64,000 nt of DNA. Origin: Selaginella moellendorffii (lineage: Eukaryota > Streptophyta > Lycopodiopsida > Selaginellales > Selaginellaceae). Both the position numbers and the translations under genes were made by a program. This document shows, piece by piece, positions 57,865 to 64,000 of the stretch. The stretch's first letter is position 1. The number at the start of each line of letters is the position of its first letter. Under the pieces are notes generated by a model. That model saw nothing but the letters and a program-made list of their open reading frames with translations, ran no database searches and was not told the origin of the DNA. The stretch is from contig NW_003314305.1 in the NCBI RefSeq assembly GCF_000143415.4, positions 562,196 through 626,195 on the forward strand, given 5' to 3'.

Positions 57865-59245
57865 AAAGAAATCGATGTTCTCAATTTCCCACCGAGCCAG
57901 TACAATCAAAACGTTTTTAAGGCCAACAATCCCTTTGTGGTGGTACACGAGGTGTCCCCCCGTTTTATGCGAGCAATGGCCGGTGACAAAATTGGGGATG
58001 GCAAATCCATGGACCCGGCTGCTTTGCGTGCTGCCATGGAAGAGATTATCGACGCATCTCTTGATGCTGCAATGTAAGTGATGTTTGCATTCGGATCATG
58101 CGTTTCAAGTTCGATTTTATGCAGTTCTTACGAGCAGCCGACCACTGAAGTTGGCGGACGCATCGTTCACGGAGCTTTGACTCTCGACCTTTACAAACTG
58201 ACCAAACCAGCATCTCCACTGCCGATTGATACACCGGGTGCAGTTGCTGCGGCTGCTACATCGGGGGCTACTGCCTCGGGGGCTTCTACATCGGATGAAA
58301 GTGCTGATGAGATTGAACCCGGAGAGACAGAGGAGGAAGAGGATTTCGAAGGCATCTCAGTTCTGGTTGAGGTAACATTCCATGCTGTTTAGTTTTATTT
58401 ACAACTCTCTTTTGCAGCACGTAGATGTGGATGAGAGGGCTTCAACAACGAGCTCCAATGAGGAGATTGAGCTCCATCATGAGGGAGACGATCCCGAAGA
58501 TGTCACTGGCAAGGACAAAACGACGTATGAGTTTAAACTCCTGGTTCACGATCGACGAATCGCTGGCGACACTGGTGACAATCAGGTTACAGCTTTGGTT
58601 GTAGAATGTACGTGGGTAAGTGCTGGCCCTTGCCTTGCCTGAGCTAACGTCTCTGTTTCGTAAGGACTCGGCTACCAAAAATAAGATCTATCAGGCGGCA
58701 GCTTATGTTTCAAAAAAGGATGGAATTGCGAATATGAAGAAGGGCCGATTTGCACCAATATTTCTGCAAGCTTGGGGCAGAGATAATTGGATGTATGGAG
58801 CGTTTTTTCTTTTCGGCTACATCCAAGTGAAGAATAACCAGGTTGTGCGAGTGCGGAGGTAAGTGTTTTATGTGTTTTCCTTTTAGTTTGGTTGTTGACA
58901 ATTTAATTTTGATGCAGTACCAAAGGAGGCAAAAACTTTAAAAGAATGCTTCGAGTAGGAACTACCTTCCTACGGGAGCAGTCCAAGGATTTGTATACTA
59001 CATATCCAGATGGAGAGTACGTCCATGGGATGCTCTATGTGCCTCGCAAGCTGTTTAAGATGCCGGATGTCTCAGTTGGCGGCTCTGGAGGCACCGACCA
59101 CAGCAAGCTGTTCTTCCAGAGCTTGATCCGAATCATTGCTGGAGATGGTGCTCTCGCTTGGACCGAGAAGGACGTTCATGACATTATCGGCGTCAGAAAC
59201 AAGGCCAAAGCCGATCTCAAAGCTGCATTTTTTGGCAGCCCTTGA
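57865..59245 (+). CDS. Unrecognised plant gene family, member 1 (5' end uncertain)
   Basis: I do not recognise this family. Exons: about 57865-58073, 58125-58371, 58418-58615, 58665-58858, 58918-59245; all have GT-AG introns and phases that join. Readable blocks: [48 protein letters not shown], an acidic Ala/Ser/Glu-rich insert (about residues 95-150), [25 protein letters not shown] and [15 protein letters not shown]. No membrane segment and no obvious catalytic motif. No ATG is in frame at the start of exon 1 (an AG acceptor lies at 57863-57864), so either a non-obvious upstream exon exists or the start was lost when the TRS120 fragment moved in next door. Its 3' end overlaps an inverted tubulin scrap. 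Confidence 0.65.
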
Positions 59246-59252
59246 CACTGAT

Positions 59253-59393
59253 AAGCTGCCTGTAAGTTCTGGTCCTGACTACGTCCACCCCTGTCGGCTC
59301 AAGGTCCAGGAAGACACTCCGAGGGACATGCTTTCCAGTCAACGTGTTGAAAGCATCGTTTCCACCTCCAACAGTTTTGTCGCTCGCCATCTG
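59253..59393 (-). pseudogene. Alpha-tubulin exon fragment
   Basis: The minus strand codes [17 protein letters not shown], then [15 protein letters not shown] and VRTRTYRQL, matching residues of about 33-90 of alpha-tubulin with a few codons deleted before GKHVPR. It is an isolated scrap just behind the stop codon of the gene at 57865. Confidence 0.85.
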
Positions 59394-59634
59394 CTGCAAA
59401 AAATCCATGAAAGAAACCGGTTAGTCGTACAGTTTTCTAAGCTAATAGCTTCTATAAGCTATCAAAGAAAAGAACAAAAAAAAAAAAAAAAAAAAAACAG
59501 AGAGGAGTGTTCTAGAAGTCATCGAGTTTTCTAGCTCACAAAGGTAAAAAATCAAAAAAGAAAAAAAAAAGGATGTCTTGATCTTCTCAAGGAGTAGGAT
59601 GGCATAGTTTTAGGATCTAGGGTTCTGCAATCTA

Positions 59635-60912
59635 ATGTTTACAGGCGGCGATTCTTCGGGGGACAAGCAAGTTCCCAGCCAATACAACCACAATGATTTT
59701 GTTGCAAACAATCCATTCGTTCGAGTGGTCGAGGAATTGCCGTTTCCTATTGTTTGCGACAAAATCGGGGACAACAGATCCATGGACCCGGGTGCTTTGC
59801 GTGCTGCCATGGGAGAGATTATCGACGCATCACTGGACGCTGCAGTGTAAGTCTCCATAATTCCATTGAGTTCATGCGAACGATTCCCTTGTGCAGTTCT
59901 TACAAAGAGCCTGGAAAGATCATGGTGCATGGAGCGTTAACGCTGGACCTTTACAAGATCACAAAACCGGATTCTATTCCGAGGGTTTCTCTAACACCTA
60001 GTCAAGTTCTTGAAATGAATGTGGATGGTGAAAGTCGAACACCAAGGTTAGCAGGAGGCGACGATGATCATCTTGAGAGCGTACTAGTTAACGCGGAAGT
60101 AAGTCTTTGCAATGTTTTCCAGGTTTTCCTTGATCCATGGAATGCTTTTGCAGCACGTAAATGATATTGATAACTCTAATGAAACTCAAACCAAGCATGG
60201 CTTCCAGGTCTTGGTTCGTGACCGACGAGTTGAAACATTGGACAATCTGGTTACCGTTTTGATAGTCGAATGTACATGGGTAAGCCTTGTACTTGGAATG
60301 GTTAGCATGCTATTGGTTTGTTCTTTAACCAGGACACTGCTACCAAAAATGAGATCTATCAAGCTGGAGCTTATATTTCCAATAAGGAGGGCATTGCAAA
60401 TATGAGAAGGGGTCGTTTTGCTCCAATATTTCTGCAGGCTTGGGGCAACAACAACTGGATATATGGCGTGTATTTTCTTTTTGGCATCGTCAAAGTGGAG
60501 AACAATCGAGTTGTGAAAGTGTGGAGGTGAGTATAATGTTTCTTTTCGCTAATCAAAGTTGCGATTTTGTTTTTTCATTGGCAGTCATAGCAGGGGCGAT
60601 GAGAACTTCGACAAAATGCTCAAGGATGGCACTGGTTTCCTGCGGAAACATTCCAAGGACTCGTATGCTATGTATCCAGACGGGGAGTATGTCCATGGGA
60701 TGCTCTACGTGCCCCGCAAGGAGTTTACGCTGCCGGATGTGAGAGTTCCTGGATCTGGTTCTAGCGATCATACCAAGCTCTTCTTCCAGAGCTTGATCCG
60801 AATCGTTGCTGGAGATGGTGCTCTCGCTTTGACCGAGAAGGACGTTCGTGACATAATCGATGCCAGGAAAAAATCCGTAGATGATCTCAAAGCTGCATTT
60901 TTTGAGGAGTAG
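59635..60912 (+). CDS. Unrecognised plant gene family, member 2 (5 exons, 353 aa, open)
   Basis: Function unknown. Exons 59635-59846, 59897-60098, 60154-60279, 60333-60526, 60585-60912; all introns are GT-AG, about 50-60 bp, and join one frame ending in TAG. The ATG at 59635 (MFTGGDSSGDKQVPSQYNHN) is the first in frame; a TTTACAG acceptor just after it leaves room for an upstream exon. Conserved blocks: [114 protein letters not shown]. Predicted soluble, without a signal peptide. Two full-looking members and at least three fragment sets in 64 kb suggest a locally expanding family. Confidence 0.75.
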
Positions 60913-61255
60913 AATTGATAGGCTACTTCGATACAACTTTATACTTCAGGTTTTTCAAAGTTGAATGATAAAATTTATACATAGAATTATTTAATTAGTT
61001 TGGTCTGTAACGTTAATATTAATAATATAACATAAAATGTCCATTTAGGAAATGTTTACAAACCTTAAAATTTGTAAATGTGAATGTGGAAAGGATACAG
61101 AAAATGTACATAAATATATTATTGTAATAAATTTTAATCAATAATAACAAGAATATATAATTTAATTGAATTAATTTTAGTGTAGTAATCAAAATGACAA
61201 AGTCGGGTGTTCGAATCCGGCAACAGGTAGGATCAAGCTTTGCATCTTTTGGGCG
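60913..61255. promoter_or_regulatory. Intergenic/promoter region of TRS120 with tRNA-like 3' half
   Basis: AT-rich spacer. Around 61202-61224 it contains GTGTTCGAATCCGGCAAC, a B-box/T-loop-like sequence whose GGCAAC end complements the GTTGCC of the 71-nt remnants at 26004 and 44300. The following AGGTAGGATCA is shared with those loci, so it belongs to the ancestral TRS120 upstream region. Confidence 0.45.
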
Positions 61256-64000
61256 ATGGAGCCGGACGTGTGCATCGAGAATGGATGCAAGATCCGTGTG
61301 GTGGTGGTCGGCGTTGGATCGATGCCTCTCCATCGCCTCCGCGACTACACGGAGATGGTGACCCAGCACGCCCGGATCGAGCTCCAAGCCACCAGCAGCT
61401 TCTACAAGGAGGACCAGAAGAGCCCATTTGGTCTCCAGCCCTGGGAGAATGGATGCCTGCGCTTCCAATTCGTGATTGGCAGGGCGAATCGAAGCCAGTG
61501 GGAGGATTTCCAGGCGCATCGCAAGGTCCATGGCTGCATTGGCGTGCTCCATTGCCCCGATGTGGCGGATCTGGACGCCGCGTATGAGAAATTCGTGGAG
61601 ATTTGCAACGAGTACCCGGCCGCGCAAACGAGGAGGTGCTTTGCCTTCTCTCCCACCCAAGAACAGGTATTTGCTCCTATTCCCTTCCTTACAGCATTTG
61701 CCCAGAAGCGGCATTTTGGTGTTCTTCCTTTCTCTCTTTGTTTTCTCTTCCTTTACTTTGTCTTTGGGGTGGCTAGAACATACATTTCTTTCTAGCAGGC
61801 TTTACGAGCTCTCTCTTTTGGTTTGTGGGATTTGCTTGTTCTAGAAGGCTTTTGGCATACCAAAGTGTTTGCTTTCACTCTTTCTGGCATTTAGATTTCT
61901 TAGAACTTTTCTTTTCTGTCGTAGGCTTTGCTGTTGTTCTTCCTTGAACTGATGGATTCATTTAATCTCCATTTCATTTTTTTGGCATACCGAAGGGTTT
62001 CTTTCACTCTTTTGGCATTTAGAGTTCTTAGGAGTTTTCTTTGGCTTTGCTTTGTTCTTCTTTGAACTGATGGATTCGATCGTGAAAACTTTTAAATCAG
62101 GTGGAGCAGGATGACAAGAAGAGGCAGCAGATGGTGCTGTTTCCTCCGGTTGACAAGCAAATGCTCAAGCATCACGTCGGAACTCTGATGCACGACTTTG
62201 CAGCATCGATCCTCATGGCTTTTGAAAGCCGAGTTCTTCTCGCGGAGCCCATGGGAGCGACGCTCACAACGCCAATGGACTCACACGTCTCGCTCAGCTC
62301 CGAAGAGGTGGGTGAAAGTTTTTTCTTGCTTGATCTATGGAAAAGAATGAAATGCTGATTGTTGGATCATCGACTCTTCGAAGGTTAGCAAAGCCAAACG
62401 GCGGAGGCTGGAGCGTGTCCAGAAGACAATGGGAGATTACAGTCTACTCGCTGGCTCTCCTGCCGATGCTATCTCGCATTACAACACCGCTATGGAGTTG
62501 TCAAGGCACACTGGTGATTCGCTTTGGAATGCTGGCGAGATCGAAGGCAGCATTTGCGCTCTTGTCGTAAGATCTCAAGTTCTTCTCGCCATCTTTCATC
62601 TTTGTTTCTGATATATGAAGCTTGCAGGTAACCCCGGGTGTTGAATCAGACATACTTCTTGAGGATGAGGTGCGATATAAATACTACGAAGCCATTCAGC
62701 TATACAGGCGGTATGTATCACTCGAAACTCGACACAATTCTCACTTTGTCTTTCTTCTTTTTCAGTTGTTCTGCATATATATTCGAAGTCGAGGCACAAC
62801 TGAAACTGGCTCGCTTCCTCTGCCGGTAAAACCTTATGGATTTTCTAGGAACTAAAGGGAGACAAGATTTTGCCTTTGGTGCGCAGAAGGGAGCGTGGAA
62901 ACGAGCTGTCGAGAGAAGTCTGCGAGCTTCTCAGCAACGCCGTGGAAGTCGGAAGAAACTTAACCGATGTCAACGACCAGGTTGTGTTGTTCGTGGAGGT
63001 GGCTCGCATTTTTGGGACTCTTGGTTACGAGCGAAAGTCTGCGTTCTTCTCCCGTCAAGTAGCCCATTACTATCAATCGCAAGAAACCACCAAGGCTGCA
63101 AACAGCGCACTGCAGCTTCTCTTGCTCGCTGCCAGATCCTACGGCGTGGAATACGTAAACAAGTCTTCGATCAAGGTAAGCTTTTAGTTCTTCTCGGAGA
63201 AACACTTTCAAAGTTTTCGAAGTTTTATTCCTATCCTTGTGTGTTCTCACTTGTGGTTTTTTCTTCTTGTAGCAAAAGGAGCCTGATCAAAGCGATTCAT
63301 GCGAGACGTCACCAGAGGTAGTGTCAGGGGATTGGAACGCTCTGCAAATTAATGTGCTGGGTGATGTGTTAGCGGCCGCTGTCCGAGCAGGCGATCCATT
63401 ACTTGCCTGGAGTGCTGGAGCGAGACTGTTGAGATATCACTACCCATACATCACACCTTTCGCTCAGGCCAGCTTGGTTGCCGCGCTCGTCAGTGCTTCT
63501 GCAAGGCTACCCCCTGGAACTCGCTGCTCAGTCCCTTCTCTCCCGTTTATAAGGTACAGAGCTCGTTGTTTTCGTAGCATCTCTAAGAGAGTTCTTTTCA
63601 CCAGGTTGCTCTCGCTACCTTCGTGTCCATCGCAGCCACAAACAGAGATCATCCGGAAAGTTGCTGGAAAGAAAGAGTGGTGGATTGAATCCACGGCCTC
63701 GACTGGTCCTTTTATCTACACTCCAATGTCAGCCACGGCGAGCAAAGCAAACAACACGGCCAGTGGCAACAGCAGCGGTAGCAGCAAGGATACTATCACT
63801 TGGGTGGTGGACGAGATGGTGGAAGTTCTCGTCGCTGTGGCAAACCCGTCTACGTTCCAAGTTACTGCCGAGTCCATAGCGCTCTCGGTCGATGGTGCTG
63901 CTTTCGAGGCTTCGCCAGTGTCACTCACACTGCCTCCCAACACATCGCAGATTCTAACTCTATCGGGAGTTCCGAGAGAAACAGGCAGTGTTACGGTACG
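61256..64000 (+). CDS. TRS120: TRS120, TRAPPII tethering complex subunit (3' end outside window)
   Basis: Orthologue of plant and yeast TRS120 (animal TRAPPC9), a core TRAPPII subunit needed for Rab activation in post-Golgi traffic and, in plants, for cell-plate assembly. Exons read here: 61256-61666, 62101-62307, 62384-62566, 62628-62710, 62766-62825, 62887-63175, 63273-63553, 63605 to the window end. All boundaries are GT-AG with compatible phases, giving at least 636 residues without a stop. The N terminus (MEPDVCIENGCKIRVVV) and the blocks SSFYKEDQKSPFG, VGTLMHDFAASILMAFESR, GDYSLLAGSPADAISHY and YHYPYITPFAQASLVAAL fit the family. Proteins of this family are usually around 1200 residues, so about half lies downstream. 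Three pseudogene copies lie elsewhere in the window; this is the only one with all exons open. Confidence 0.92.

Noticed and set aside
59217-59408. Small gene on the minus strand
   Set aside because: Only an alpha-tubulin exon fragment with an internal deletion; no other tubulin exons nearby.

Overview
The window looks like nuclear DNA from a land plant, most probably a lycophyte such as Selaginella. This is inferred from gene content and style: short introns of about 50-100 bp, an intact-looking plant lipoxygenase pair, a papain-like protease with a granulin tail, a PLS-type pentatricopeptide protein, a plant 11S-like double cupin and the TRAPPII subunit TRS120. No database search was possible, so the species is a guess.

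Layout. 1-5453 is a chromodomain Ty3/gypsy retrotransposon (element A) whose left end lies outside the window; it sits inside an older Ty3/gypsy element (B1, 5454-8761). 8774-27352 and 27353-50131 are two head-to-tail copies of one roughly 18.6 kb segment. Each copy carries, in order: a 9-exon lipoxygenase (- strand), a spacer full of lipoxygenase exon-1 fragments, a papain/granulin protease homologue (+), rearranged fragments of an unrecognised gene family (+), a broken cupin (+), a broken PPR gene (+), a scrambled TRS120 pseudogene (-) and AT-rich DNA. Copy 2 also holds a second-family gypsy element in reverse orientation (45544-50052), which is absent from the matching site in copy 1. A third member of that family (B2, 50132-53926) follows head-to-head and is interrupted and truncated by a non-coding repeat (repeat C). 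54660-64000 holds fragments and two full-looking members of the unrecognised family (57865-59245; 59635-60912), a TRS120 pseudogene (55905-57690), an alpha-tubulin scrap and the start of an apparently functional TRS120 gene (61256 to beyond the window end).

How the genes work together. There is no operon-like logic; the window is a record of duplication and decay. Apparently intact genes are both lipoxygenases, the copy-2 protease homologue (which has lost its catalytic Cys and His), the unrecognised gene at 59635-60912, probably its neighbour at 57865, and TRS120. Cupin and PPR genes are broken in both copies.

The most striking signal is in element A. Gag is followed by a GGGAAAC heptamer exactly in register for -1 slippage, a 6-nt spacer and a predicted H-type pseudoknot, with protease encoded in the -1 frame. 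The 15 nt just after the 5' LTR are perfectly complementary to the predicted start of the element's own transcript. Together these suggest a self-priming, frameshifting element of the Tf1/sushi kind in a plant genome.
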